Assembly: GCA_963806635.1 (NCBI GenBank)
Contig: CAWDZA010000015.1
Coordinates: forward strand, 186,001 to 250,000
DNA from: CAVVEQ01 sp963806635
GTDB lineage: Bacteria; Chloroflexota; Anaerolineae; Anaerolineales; Anaerolineaceae
DNA length: 64,000 nucleotides
Direction: 5' to 3'
Shown: positions 27,051-37,302 of the stretch, in pieces
Position numbering within the stretch: the stretch's first letter is position 1
Layout of the letters: the number at the start of each line of letters is the position of its first letter
The notes under the pieces: generated by a model
Seen by the model: the letters and a program-made list of their open reading frames with translations, nothing else
The model's database searches: none
What the model was told of the DNA's origin: nothing
Made by a program: the position numbers and the translations under genes

Positions 27051-27806
27051 ATGGATATCATCCAGATCGAGGATTTCAGCATTACCTACGCGGATGGGGC
27101 GGAAAGCCTGCGTGGAATTAATCTGGGAATCAAGGAACACGCCATCAATGTTCTCTTCGGCCCGGCTGGGGGAGGTAAATCCACTCTGCTGCGGGCGATC
27201 AATCGTCTGAATGACCTGACGGACGTCAAAGAAGTGAAAGGCAGTATTCTTTTTAAAAAAGAGAATCTCCTCGACCCTAAACTGGATGTCACCAGGCTGC
27301 GGCGCAGGATCGGGATCGTATTCTCGCGCCCAATGCCGCTGCCAATGACCGTTACCCAGAATGTTACCTACGGGCTGGAAGTAGCCGGAGAGCATGATCG
27401 CGGGAAACTGAACGAAGTTGCGGAAAAAGCGCTACGACAGGTTTTCCTATGGGATGAGGTCTATGACCGCCTGAATGATCCGGCAATCGCCATTTCTGGC
27501 GGGCAGCAGCAGCGCCTGTGCCTGGCGCGGGTGCTGGCACTGGAGCCGGAAGTGATCATGCTGGATGAGCCTACTTCGGCGCTGGACCCCGTTTCCACCG
27601 CGCGAATCGAAGATTTGCTTCAAACCCTGAAAGAAAAATACACCATCATCCTTGTTCCGCACAACGTACAGCAGTCCTCGCGTATGGCGGATTATGCGGC
27701 TTTCTTTTTACAAGGTGAACTTATCGAGACCGGGGAAGGGAAGAAGCTTTTTATCGCCCCGGAGGATAAGCGAACACAGGATTATGTTGAAGGCAGGTTC
27801 GGGTAA
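27051..27806 (+). CDS. pstB: Phosphate ABC transporter ATP-binding protein PstB
   Basis: A 251-residue ABC ATPase from ATG 27051. Walker A GPAGGGKST, signature ISGGQQQR, Walker B VIMLDEPTSALDP, H-loop LVPHNVQQ. The Q-loop region reads GIVFSRPMPLP where most PstB have VFQKPNPFP, so the Q-loop Gln is Ser here. This may be a family variant in Chloroflexota. No phoU follows; the next gene is tRNA-Val, 42 bp on. Confidence 0.93.
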   Translation: MDIIQIEDFSITYADGAESLRGINLGIKEHAINVLFGPAGGGKSTLLRAINRLNDLTDVKEVKGSILFKKENLLDPKLDVTRLRRRIGIVFSRPMPLPMTVTQNVTYGLEVAGEHDRGKLNEVAEKALRQVFLWDEVYDRLNDPAIAISGGQQQRLCLARVLALEPEVIMLDEPTSALDPVSTARIEDLLQTLKEKYTIILVPHNVQQSSRMADYAAFFLQGELIETGEGKKLFIAPEDKRTQDYVEGRFG

Positions 27807-27848
27807 GGTTTACACCAAGCGCTTGAGTGTGATAAAATCGGTCCGTTC

Positions 27849-27903
<55 letters not shown>

Positions 27904-27923
<20 letters not shown>

Positions 27924-28240
27924 CCTCAAGACTCCATTTTTGGAGTCTTTTTTGTCACATCCGTGCCCCCATTGAGGGGGTGATAAGGTTTGTAGGCCCG
28001 AGCGCTCTCGCGCCCACCTAAAGACTCCATCTTTGGAGTCTTTTTTATCACATCTGTGCCCCCATTGAGGGGGTGATAAGGTTTGTACGTTCGAGTCCTT
28101 CGCAGCCACCTCAAGACTCCATTTTTGGAGTCTTTTTTGTCACATATGTGCCCCATTGAGGGGGTGATAAGGTTTGTACGTTCGAGCCCTCTCGTGAAGC
28201 ACGCCCACCTAAAATCCCCAAGCGGGGATTCTTTAATCCA
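27904..28240 (+). repeat. Tandem array (93/93/91-bp period) of tRNA-Val 3' tail plus terminator
   Basis: Copies of the T-loop/acceptor end of tRNA-Val (CGAGCCCTCTCGCGCCCACC) begin at 27906, 27999, 28092 and 28183. After each of the first three come an intrinsic terminator (GACTCCA-TTTTT-TGGAGTC, T run), the CCCCC-ATTGA-GGGGG hairpin and TGATAAGGTTTGTA. Copies differ by a few bases; the third has TCCTTCGCAGCCACC. The fourth has a different tail, ending with hairpin AATCCCC-AAGC-GGGGATT. The first unit is the real tRNA end. Confidence 0.9.
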
Positions 28241-28541
28241 TTCGGTTCGGATGACCATGCGTGGTACAGGCACCCTGATGGGGTGCAAGTAAGGGCGCAC
28301 TGCCGTGCGCCCCTACGTCCTTTGTTGGGTAAATTCAGATCACCACTTCGAGCCTTTTTTCGTCGGCGCTCATCGTGATGGCCTATAAAATGGGCGCAGC
28401 GCCGTGCACCCATAAACAGGAATAATATTAAAATCCAGGGATCTCATTGAATTGCACGTTCGTATTCCATGAATGTAGAGACGCAGCATGCTGCGTCTCT
28501 ACCAAAAATATATTTAATTTTTCAACCAATCAATTTCTACG
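28241..28541. repeat. Intergenic palindromes between the tRNA array and the ABC permease gene
   Basis: No gene seen. Structured pieces: CACCC-TGATG-GGGTG near 28271-28285; GGGCGCAC-TGCC-GTGCGCCC at 28293-28312; an imperfect relative near 28391-28412; and a perfect 28-nt palindrome without loop at 28475-28502 (each arm GTAGAGACGCAGCA or its complement). The last two have the look of dispersed REP/MITE-like palindromes. Confidence 0.7.
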
Positions 28542-29459
28542 CTATTCCCTGCGGTACGGCTTCAACACCGCCGCGGGTCCGGTGGCCTTGCGCCCGGTGA
28601 TAGCCAGGGCAACAATCGTAGCGATATAAGGCAGCGCAAGGAAGGCTTCATAGGGCATCTTGAGGCCGGTGGTTTGCAGGCGGAGCTGGAGCGCCTGAAT
28701 GCCTCCAAAGAGCATGGCTCCCCACAAAACGCGGTCCGGCATCCAGTTGGCAAAGATGATGAGCGCGATGCACACCCAGCCGCGCCCGGCGATGATCCCG
28801 AAAGTGAACGAACCGAGTTGCGCCAGGGTGAGGAACGATCCGCCCACCGCCATCAACGCGCCGCCAATCGCCAAGGCTGTGTAACGGGTGCGGAAAACAT
28901 TCACACCGGCAGCATCCGCCGCTTCGGGGTTCTCCCCCACCGCGCGCATATCCAGACCAAAGTTCGTGCGGTAGATCACCCACCAAACGATGGGTACTAA
29001 TAGAATGGCGATATAGGTCAGCGCATATTGGGAAAGGATATCCCCGATCAGCGGAACCCCTTGCAGGAAAGTCAACTGCGGAAAGGGTTCGATCTTTGGC
29101 GGGTTCTGGCTTTCACCAAAGATCACCCGGTAAAAGAACAAGGACAGGGAGGTGAGCAGGAGAGTGATTCCCAGCCCGGAGACATGCTGGTTCACCCCCA
29201 GCTTGACCGCGAAGAATCCCATTAACAATCCGGCTAGAGCACCCGCCAGCAAAGCTGCCAGCACACCCAACCAGAGCGAGCCTGTGAAGGCTGCCACGGT
29301 GAATCCAACGAACGCGCCCATGAACATGGTGCCTTCGATCCCGAGGTTGAGCACACCGGAACGCTCGCAGAAAAGCTCTCCCATCGTTCCAAACATCAGC
29401 GGGGTCGCCATCCGCAGGGTTGCGGCAAGCAGGTTTTCGATAAAAATGACTAATTCCAT
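28542..29459 (-). CDS. Nucleoside/nucleobase ABC transporter permease (NupQ/YufQ-like)
   Basis: A 305-residue permease of the BPD_transp_2 family. The start FGTMGELFCERSGVLNLGIEGTMFMGAFVGF matches the second permease of BMP-type uptake systems. It has about nine hydrophobic helices. It is the last gene of the operon and directly abuts the preceding permease (1-bp overlap at 29459). Confidence 0.92.
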   Translation of the reverse strand: MELVIFIENLLAATLRMATPLMFGTMGELFCERSGVLNLGIEGTMFMGAFVGFTVAAFTGSLWLGVLAALLAGALAGLLMGFFAVKLGVNQHVSGLGITLLLTSLSLFFYRVIFGESQNPPKIEPFPQLTFLQGVPLIGDILSQYALTYIAILLVPIVWWVIYRTNFGLDMRAVGENPEAADAAGVNVFRTRYTALAIGGALMAVGGSFLTLAQLGSFTFGIIAGRGWVCIALIIFANWMPDRVLWGAMLFGGIQALQLRLQTTGLKMPYEAFLALPYIATIVALAITGRKATGPAAVLKPYRRE

Positions 29460-30517
29460 TATTCAACCCTCCGGAGGGTGTAGTTTCGCAGCAGGAACAT
29501 TGCGAGTGTGACGAGCAAAAGGGTTGCCTGGACGACATCCCCCAGAAAAGAGGGCACCCCCAGTGAGCGGCTGACCGCCTGCGAGCCGGTGCTGATCAAG
29601 CCCAGGAAGAGCGAGGCCACCCCCGCGCCGATGGGGTTGAGGTTGCCCAGCGTGGCGGCGATGATACCGCTATAACCATACCCGGGCGAGATGGCATCGA
29701 TCAGGTGAAAATGGATGCCCGCCACCTCGGTCACGCCAGCCAGACCGGCGATGCCGGCGCTTATCAGAGCCGTGATGAACATGGTTCGGTTAACTTTTAC
29801 CCCCATGAAACGAGCAGCTTCCTTGCCCATACCCACCGAGCGCATACGCATGCCAAGGCCGGTGCGCGAGAGGATGAACCAAACCACCGCGACTGCCAGT
29901 AGCCCGACGATAAACCCGAAGTGCAGGCGGGATGGGGGCAGCAGCTTGGGCATCATGGTGGTGGCTAGAATGGTGGGCGATTGCGGCCAGTGGGTGACCG
30001 GGTCGCGCCAAGGTCCGTTAAGCAGGGCGCTGACCATATAGAGCGCAATGTAATTCATGAGTAGGGTTGTCACCACCTCATCCACCGAGAGGCGTACTTT
30101 GAGGAGGGCTGGCACCAAGCCCCAGAGCATCCCGGCGATGAAACCGCCCACGAGCATGATCAGGATGGCCAATGGTTGTGGAAACCCAACAAGAACGGTA
30201 CCCAGAAAAGCGGCCGCGACAGCACCGGCATAAAGTTGACCTTCCGCGCCGATGTTCCAGTACCCGGAGGCAAAGGCGATGGTTACTGCAGCCCCCGTGA
30301 GGAGGAGCGGTGTGGATTTCACCAGCACTTCCAGAATGCTTACCTTGCTGGTTAGCGGGGAGATGAGGAAGTAGTAATAGGCTTCGAATGGATTTGCCCC
30401 GGCGATCAGGATAAATACCGAAGTGATCATGAACGTGACAACGATTGCCAGCAGGGGGATGAGCGCGCTGAACCAGCCAGGGGCGGGGGAGCGGACGAGA
30501 CGGTACTTAGCTTTCAT
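29459..30517 (-). CDS. Nucleoside/nucleobase ABC transporter permease (NupP/YufP-like)
   Basis: A 352-residue BPD_transp_2 permease. Segments ANPFEAYYYFLISPL, STPLLLTGAAVTIAFASGYWNIGAEGQLYAGA and MRSVGMGKEAARFMGVKVNR are typical for the first permease of BMP-type systems. Start overlaps the ATPase gene end by 11 bp. Confidence 0.92.
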   Translation of the reverse strand: MKAKYRLVRSPAPGWFSALIPLLAIVVTFMITSVFILIAGANPFEAYYYFLISPLTSKVSILEVLVKSTPLLLTGAAVTIAFASGYWNIGAEGQLYAGAVAAAFLGTVLVGFPQPLAILIMLVGGFIAGMLWGLVPALLKVRLSVDEVVTTLLMNYIALYMVSALLNGPWRDPVTHWPQSPTILATTMMPKLLPPSRLHFGFIVGLLAVAVVWFILSRTGLGMRMRSVGMGKEAARFMGVKVNRTMFITALISAGIAGLAGVTEVAGIHFHLIDAISPGYGYSGIIAATLGNLNPIGAGVASLFLGLISTGSQAVSRSLGVPSFLGDVVQATLLLVTLAMFLLRNYTLRRVE

Positions 30518-32009
30518 ACGCCGCCTCCGTTGCCCCGCTCATCATCAATCCCAGAACTTCCTCCGTGGCATCATTGCAGGGCAGGATGCCCACAATACGA
30601 CCTTCATAGATCACCGCGATGCGATCAGAAATACTGCGAATCTCTTCAAGATCCTCGGAGATCAACAGCACTGCCGCCCCCCGTTCGCGCTGCTCGATCA
30701 ATTTATTTCGCACATACTCTGTGGCGCCAATATCCAACCCGCGGGTGGGCTGGGCTGCCACGATCATACGCGGGTGGGTATAAAGTGCGCGGGCAAGGAT
30801 CACCTTCTGCATGTTCCCGCCCGAGAGTTTACGGGTTTGGATGGTGGGCGTGGCTTTGATCTGGTACTCTTTGATCATGGCTTCAGCGTGTGATTTGATC
30901 TTCTTACGGTCGAGCATGCCATTCTTGAGAAATTCGTCCAATCGTTCCAAGGCCAAGTTTTCCGCCACGCTCATCTCACCTACAACACCAGCGTGACGAT
31001 CTTCGGGGATGCGTCCAACCCCGGCGTTCGAAATTGATTGCGGATCCATGTGGGTGATATCCAAATCGCCCAGGGTGACTTTGCCTGATTCCGGTTTGAG
31101 GACCCCTGAAACTACGGCGGCAAGCTCAGCCTGGCCGTTACCAGAAACACCAGCCAGCCCCAGGATCTCACCTTCACAAACTTCAAGGGAGACATCCTTC
31201 AACGCCAATAGACCTTTTTTATCCCTGGCTGTGATATTTTCGATTTTGAGCAGAGGTTTTCCCCCGCAGGCTTCACTATCGCGCTGGACCCCGAAAGTCT
31301 CTCTTCCAACCATCATTTTTGCCAGCGAGCGTTCGTCCGTATTCTTTTTATCGACTGTACCGATGCACTTTCCATCCCGCAGGACGGTAATCCGGTCACT
31401 GATAGTCATCACTTCAAATAGTTTGTGGCTGATAAAGATGACCGATAAACCGCCTTTACGAAGTCGGTTAAGGGTTTCGAAGAGGACATCCACTTCCTGT
31501 GGCACCAGTACTGCGGTCGGTTCATCCATGATCAGTACGTGAATATTGCGGTAAAGCGCTTTCAAAATCTCCACACGCTGCCTCTCGCCGACGGAGAGGT
31601 GACGAACCAGCGCGGTTGTTTTCACATCGATACCGAATTTATTCGCTGCTTCTTCAACATTCTTGTTGACCAATTTCGGATCCAACCGCACCCCGGGGTT
31701 GAATCCAAGGACCACATTTTCCGCCACGGTCAGCGGGGGAACCAGGGTGAAGTGCTGCGAAACCATCCCGATCCCGTTGGCGATGGCATCTTTTGGAGAG
31801 TTAATCTGCACGGGTTTTCCATCAACCCGGATCTCACCTGAATCCGCTTTGTACAGCCCGTAGAGAATGCGCATCAGGGTCGTCTTACCGGCGCCGTTCT
31901 CACCCAGTAATGCATGGACCTCACCTTTTTTAAGTTCAAAATTCACTTTGTTGTTGGCGATCAAGGGTCCGAATTGTTTGGTGATGCCCACCATCTGGAC
32001 AGCGTCCAT
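30507..32009 (-). CDS. Nucleoside/nucleobase ABC transporter ATPase (NupO/YufO-like), two ABC domains
   Basis: About 500 residues with tandem ABC modules. N-terminal Walker A GENGAGKTT, signature LSVGERQR, Walker B VLIMDEPTAVL. The second module has GVSGNGQAEL (degenerate Walker A, normal for this family), signature LSGGNMQK and VAAQPTRGLD. Start set at ATG 32009, after a GGGAGG ribosome-binding site, rather than an upstream in-frame ATG at 32078, which lies in a hairpin. Confidence 0.95.
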   Translation of the reverse strand: MDAVQMVGITKQFGPLIANNKVNFELKKGEVHALLGENGAGKTTLMRILYGLYKADSGEIRVDGKPVQINSPKDAIANGIGMVSQHFTLVPPLTVAENVVLGFNPGVRLDPKLVNKNVEEAANKFGIDVKTTALVRHLSVGERQRVEILKALYRNIHVLIMDEPTAVLVPQEVDVLFETLNRLRKGGLSVIFISHKLFEVMTISDRITVLRDGKCIGTVDKKNTDERSLAKMMVGRETFGVQRDSEACGGKPLLKIENITARDKKGLLALKDVSLEVCEGEILGLAGVSGNGQAELAAVVSGVLKPESGKVTLGDLDITHMDPQSISNAGVGRIPEDRHAGVVGEMSVAENLALERLDEFLKNGMLDRKKIKSHAEAMIKEYQIKATPTIQTRKLSGGNMQKVILARALYTHPRMIVAAQPTRGLDIGATEYVRNKLIEQRERGAAVLLISEDLEEIRSISDRIAVIYEGRIVGILPCNDATEEVLGLMMSGATEAAYES

Positions 32010-32046
32010 TGAACCTCCCAAGAAAAAATTAGTGATAATGACAAGC

Positions 32047-32076
32047 GGCTCCTGCGGAGATTCCCCCGCAGGAGCC
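32047..32076 (-). promoter_or_regulatory. Intercistronic stem-loop between BMP lipoprotein and ATPase
   Basis: An 11-bp perfect stem (GGCTCCTGCGG at 32047-32057, its complement at 32066-32076) with an 8-nt loop. There is no T run on the minus strand after it, so it more likely stabilises the upstream binding-protein mRNA or partly attenuates transcription than fully terminates it. Confidence 0.6.
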
Positions 32077-32097
32077 AAAAATGGTTAACTGGCTTGA

Positions 32098-33118
32098 TTA
32101 ATTGACTGGTTGAGGCTGTTGCTCATCGATATCGACACGGAACAGACCCTGTTGAATCTGTTTGAGCGTATCCTGCACGAGTTTCAGGGTTTCAGCCGGG
32201 ATCTTGCTGTCATTGCCATGGAAATCGGCCAGTGTTGCGCCGCCCTTTCCCATCATGCTGAAGTCTTTCAGATCCTGAGCAGTCCAGGCACCTGAAGCGA
32301 CCTGTTTGATCACGAACTCAACGGTCGGGTCCATATTCCAGACAGGACTGGTGAGTACAAGGTCAGGAGCCTGCGAGTTTTGATCGCTCATATTGCCGAA
32401 AGCCCATGCACCCTTTTCCTTGGCGGCATCGATCACGCCAAAGCGTTCTGCGTAGAATACATCCGCGCCGGCATCTGCCTGCGCCAGGGCAGCTTCCTTG
32501 GCAGCGGCAGGATCAAACCAGCTGTTGATGAAGGAAACCAGCACCTGAGCATTCGGGTTGGTTTTCTTTGCACCAGCAGATGAAAGCATTCACCAGGCGG
32601 TTCACTTCCGGTACCGGAACGCCACCGACCACGCCAATTTTATTGGATTTGGTCATCGCGCCGGCAATCATCCCGCTCAGGTAAGCGGGTTCGTGAATCC
32701 AGTTATCGAATACAGAGAGGTTGGGCTCGGAGGGTCCGAAACCAGAACCGAAAACAAAGGCGATCTGCGGGAACTGGGCAGCCACGCGGCGGACAGCTTC
32801 TTCATTGCCGAACGCATCACCGAAAATGACAGCGGGTTTCTGCTGGGTGGAAACTTCGGTCAGGATACGTTCCATATCCCCGGAGTATCCAATATTATCC
32901 TGATAGGTGTATTCGATCTTACCGGCATCCGCTGCTTTTTGCAGAGCCGCATGAATAACACCATCCCAGGGTTCCTCAATGGGGGTGGCATAAGCGCCGA
33001 AAACTTTCAATTTCCCGGCTGTGGAAGGTGCAGCTGTTTGGGCAGCGGGAGCTGCGCAGGCTGCCAGCAGGCCGATTACCAGGATTGAAACCATTACCAG
33101 GCTGAACAATTTTTTCAT
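32098..33118 (-). CDS. BMP-family nucleoside-binding lipoprotein (one frameshift)
   Basis: Substrate-binding protein of the BMP/PnrA family for purine nucleosides or similar. Lipobox LLAACAAP; then KVFGAYATPIEEPWDGVIHAALQKA. The frame breaks near 32580 after PEVNRLVNAF. The other frame continues AGAKKTNPNAQVLVSFINSWFDPAAAKEAA to LFRVDIDEQQPQPVN. A GGAGAG site precedes ATG. It belongs with the ATPase and two permeases downstream and with the purine-type enzymes upstream. Confidence 0.9.
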
Positions 33119-33211
33119 TTTGATCTCTCCTCGTTAGATTTTTTGTCTGCACGAAAAACCGAAGAGGATCATAGTTGAACCTGCACCACCTCCTCTATTT
33201 GGGACTCCAGT

Positions 33212-36005
33212 TTATCTTTTACTCAGCGCTTCCTTTACTCTTTCAGGATCGGCTGGAAGGTTCCGGATACGCACACCAGTGGCATTGTAGATCGCGTTCA
33301 GGATCGCCGGGGCAGTGGCCAGAGATGGCGCTTCCGCAAAACCTTTTACACCTTCTGGTCCATCGGGATGTGGAACTTCCACCACCACCGGGATGATCTC
33401 AGGGGTCATGATCGGCAGAAGGAATGCGGCATTTGCCGAGCGTATCGGTCAGGTTGATGCCATTTTCGCGAAGGAAATGCTCGGAAAGCGCGAATCCCAA
33501 TCCCATCATCACACCACCCTGGATCTGGGAGACAACCGCATCGTAATTCAATACCTTTCCCACGTCATTGGCGGAGATGATCTTGAGGACTTTTACTTCA
33601 CCCGTGGTTTCGTCCACCTCCACAATCGCCACCTGGGTGTTGTATGCGTAACAATAATGGGTGACCATCGATTGGAACTTTGCTGTTCCGATCCGACTTT
33701 GCTCTCCTACTGGGTGCATCTGAACCGTTTGCTGCGGAGTGAAGCGTTTTTCTACTACGAATTTCTTTCCCAGCGATTTGATCTCGACCGATTCGCCATT
33801 GACGCGTGTTCACCAGTTTGTCATCCATGAGTTTCACTTCGGAGGGTGCACATCCCAAATGATCGGCAGCCCGCGAGGTGATTTCTTCTTTCAACGCCTG
33901 GGCAGCCATGACCACTGCCTTGCCGGTCATGTATGTCTGGCGTGATGCAGTGGTGGGACCGGTGGGAGGGGTGAGGGCGGTATCCGGACCGGTAATGGTG
34001 ATCTTTTCAGCGGGAAGGCTGAGTTCGTTCATCACAAGTTTCATCAAGACCCACTTTGGCACCCTGTCCGTATTCGTGCTGGGAGTGTTTCAGGTCACGG
34101 TGCCATCCGGATGCAGTTCCACGATCGCACCCGAACTCTCGGGGATTCCATGACCAAATCCGATATTCTTGACCGCGGAGGCGACACCCACACCAAGCTT
34201 TTTTCCCGGGGCGGGTGTCGGGAATGGGGGTGACCTTGAATTTATCCCAGGCTGCCTGGATCGTTTCTTTAATGGATACAACGCCTGGGGTCAGGATGTG
34301 ATCGGAGGCTGTTGGGCAGGCCGATATCCAGGGCATTGATCAGGCGGAATTCAAAGGGGTCGATACCCAGTTTCTCTGCCATGCGATCCATGTTCTGTTC
34401 GAGGGCTGAAGCTACCTGGTTGACCCCAAAACCGCGCATGGCACCGGACGGAATGTTGTTGGTATACCAGGATTTGCCATTGACTTTCAGATTGGGGATG
34501 TAGTATGGGCCGGCGCTGAAAACGACAGTGTTTTCCAGGATATCCATTCCGAGCATGCAATAGATACCGGTATCCAGGACAATGCGGGCTTCGAGGGCGA
34601 GGACTTTGCCACTTTCATCCGCACCAGTCTTGAAGTACATCCAGGCTGGGTGGCGTTTCTGGTGAACGCGCAGGGATTCCTCGCGGGTGAGCACCATTTT
34701 TATAGGTCGTTTGGTCTTTAAGTGCGCCAAGTGCCAGGTACTGCTGGAGGATCATATCCTCCTTGGCACCGAATGCCCCGCCGATGGGGTTTTCGATCAC
34801 GCGGATCTTTTCCTCAGGCAGAGCCAGAATTTCTGAAAGCTGGATACGGTCTTCAAAAACGCATTGAGACCCGATGCGGATCTCCACACCGCCATCAGCA
34901 GTGGGAAAAGCCATCCCGGATTCCGGCTCCATGAACCCGTGCTCGATGGCAGGGGTGGTGTAGTTATCCTCAACCACCACAGCGCACTTCTTGAAGGCTT
35001 CCTCAATATCACCGCGCTCGATACCCACTTCATAAAGCAGGTTGCCCTTTTCGTGCAGTTTCGGCGCATCTGCACGGGCGGCCTCTTCCGGCGTGAAAAT
35101 CCCTTGCAGCACTTCATAATCGACCACGATCTTTTCGAGTGCGGCGTTTGCGATCTCCAGGCTTTCAGCAAAGACAGCGGCAACCCCATCCCCGATATAT
35201 TTCACAATATCGGAAGCGATGGCCGGCTGGTCGCGGATGACCAGACCGCACTGGTTCTTACCAGGAATGTCTTTGGCGGTGATCACAGCAACCACGCCAG
35301 GCATCTGCTTCGGCCGCGGAGGTATCGATGTTGCGGATGAGCGCGTATGGATGGGCGGACCATAGAATCCGGCCGTGGAGCATGCCCTCCACGTTCATGT
35401 CATCACCGTAAACAAGTTCACCGGTAACGCGGCTGCGCGCATCCGAATGTTTTCATCGATGCGGCTGATCACTTCCGGCGCTTTAGGCTCGGGTGGGATC
35501 AGCTCCGGGATTGGCCATCCATTTGGCTGCCAACTGGATGGCTTCGATGATCTTGACATAGCCGGTGCAGCGGCAATGATTCTTGTTCTTCGTCAGGTGG
35601 GTCTTGATCTCTTCGGAGGTGGGGTTGGGGTTTTCATTCAGCAACCCCTTGGCCGACATGATCATACCTGGCGTGCAGAAGCCGCATTGCACAGCTCCGG
35701 CTTGCATGAACGCGCGCTGAAGGGCATGCAGGCTGCCGTTGGCGGAGAGGTGCTCAATTGTTTCCACCTCGGTGCCAGCCACGCGCGGCATTTTCACCAG
35801 GCAGGCGCGCTGGGCTTTGCCATTGATCAGCACGGTGCAGGCCCCGCAATGCCCGGTTGAGCAGCCGTTTTTAGTGCCGGTCTATCTTCAGGTCATCCCG
35901 CAGAAAGCGCAAAAGCATCTGGTTTTCCGGAACTTCGGCGGAAATCTCCTGCCCATTTAATTTAAATTTTACATAAATCAATTTAACGGTAATATCTTCG
36001 ACCAC
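33212..36005 (-). pseudogene. Fused 2Fe-2S/molybdopterin hydroxylase (xanthine-dehydrogenase family), many frameshifts
   Basis: Reading across frames gives one long protein of about 930 residues. From a GTG at 36005 with AAGGA site: a ferredoxin domain (GCSTGHCGACTVLING), a second cluster domain (QCGFCTPGM, HCRCTGY), then without a gene gap the molybdopterin domain (RIDENIRMRAA, VYGDDMNVEGMLHGRILWSAHP, PIGGAFGAKEDM, AMRGFGVNQ, HEYGQGAK) and the active-site block GPEGVKGFAEAPSLATAPAI. The fused order is that of the TIGR03311/XdhD-like group of selenium-dependent hydroxylases. Roughly nine frame breaks are needed, all with motifs preserved. Likely substrate is a purine or other N-heterocycle. 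Confidence 0.8.
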
Positions 36006-36015
36006 GGTATTATCC

Positions 36016-37254
36016 TTATTCAGGGAATGCAAGCTGCTTCATTTTTTCACGGTCTACCAACTGGCCGTGGCTGATCACGTAGGCGGGAGCTTCGTGGAAA
36101 CGGAAAGCTTCCAGCACGTTGGGTTGATCGAGTACCACCAGGTTGGCCTGCTTTCCAACCTCCAGACCGTATTCGTGCACATTCATGCATTTCGCGGCGT
36201 TGTGGGTGATCATATCGTAAAGGGTTTCCATATCCGAAGCGGTGGTGAACCAAAGCAGGTGCGAAGCCAGGAAACCTACCTCGAGCATGTTGTTGCGCCC
36301 GTAGGGATAATAGGCATCGGAGATATCGTCCTGTCCCAGGCAGATAAGGTTGCCGTTATCCAGCATTTCACGCACGCGCAGGTGCAGCGGGCCGGTTTGA
36401 GGATCGGTAACCATGCCCATGCGGGCTTTTTTCAGGATAGCGGAGAGCTTTTGAAGATAGGGGGTGGGGTAGAGCGCCATCGCGCGGGCATGGTGCGCCA
36501 GGGCACGACCTTCCCAGCCGATGCGGATGGCTTCCAACGCCATAGCCTCGAGGGAGCGTAACCCGGGGTCGCCGGCATCGTCCACCAGCATGGAAACATC
36601 CTTGTTATATTTCTTAGCCAAGTCGAACACCACACGCACGTGCTCTTTGATGGCATCATCAGTGTATTCGATCCAGGGGATACCGCCGGCAACATCCGAT
36701 CCAAGCTTCATGGCCTGGTCCATCAATTCAGTTGCGCCAGGCTCGCGGACGATGCCATCCTGGGCAAAAGCCACAACCTGGATATCCACGATCCCCTTGA
36801 ATTCCTCGCGGGCTTTGATCAAAGCCTTGGCACCTTCAAGTTTGGCTTTTGAATCCACGTCAGCAAATGCGCGGATGTGGGTGTTGCCATAGATGGCGGC
36901 CTGGGCCACAGCTTTGCGGACATTCTTGATGATCCATTTTTCATCGTAATTATCTTTTACTCGCGCAGCCAGCTCAATGGCGGTCATGGCTTTGCCCATG
37001 TCTGCGCCGTGGTAATCCTTGAGCGCCGCTTCGTCCATCATCATCAACGTGTACACCTTGCAAAGATGCAGGTGGGTGTTGACATAGGATTCTGTTACCA
37101 GTTTCTTTTTGGCATCGATCTCGAGCTTGCCTGTTTTTCCTGTTTTTTCAGATATTTCAGTAATCTTGCCGGATGAGATCCCGATATCGAACAGCTTTTC
37201 GCCCTTATTGCGTAGTTTTGCCTGCTTGATAAGGATATCAAATTGATCTGCCAT
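36016..37254 (-). CDS. Cytosine-deaminase-like amidohydrolase with altered metal site
   Basis: A 412-residue amidohydrolase of the bacterial cytosine deaminase group. It has the HxH strand (VNTHLHL), LAHHARAMALY and LGQDDISDAYYPYG, which carries the late Asp. Where family members have HxDE (first metal His and catalytic Glu), this one reads MLVDDAGDPG, so both residues are replaced. It may use other ligands, or act on a different substrate. First gene of the minus-strand nucleobase operon; its promoter is at 37303-37330. Ends 11 bp before the hydroxylase start. Confidence 0.85.
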   Translation of the reverse strand: MADQFDILIKQAKLRNKGEKLFDIGISSGKITEISEKTGKTGKLEIDAKKKLVTESYVNTHLHLCKVYTLMMMDEAALKDYHGADMGKAMTAIELAARVKDNYDEKWIIKNVRKAVAQAAIYGNTHIRAFADVDSKAKLEGAKALIKAREEFKGIVDIQVVAFAQDGIVREPGATELMDQAMKLGSDVAGGIPWIEYTDDAIKEHVRVVFDLAKKYNKDVSMLVDDAGDPGLRSLEAMALEAIRIGWEGRALAHHARAMALYPTPYLQKLSAILKKARMGMVTDPQTGPLHLRVREMLDNGNLICLGQDDISDAYYPYGRNNMLEVGFLASHLLWFTTASDMETLYDMITHNAAKCMNVHEYGLEVGKQANLVVLDQPNVLEAFRFHEAPAYVISHGQLVDREKMKQLAFPE

Positions 37255-37302
37255 CTTCAGCTCCTATGGTTGGTGGGAATCTTTGGAAGAACGTGTTTAA
37301 TC

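Noticed and set aside
28293..28312. Insertion-sequence end
   Set aside because: No transposase frame or paired terminal repeat in the surrounding 600 bp; only a short palindrome.
33212..36005. Selenocysteine (UGA) read-through as the cause of the broken hydroxylase frame
   Set aside because: The breaks change reading frame and involve different stop types; Sec read-through keeps the same frame.
37255..37302. Purine or other riboswitch before the nucleobase operon
   Set aside because: The leader is only about 40 nt and shows no three-way junction.
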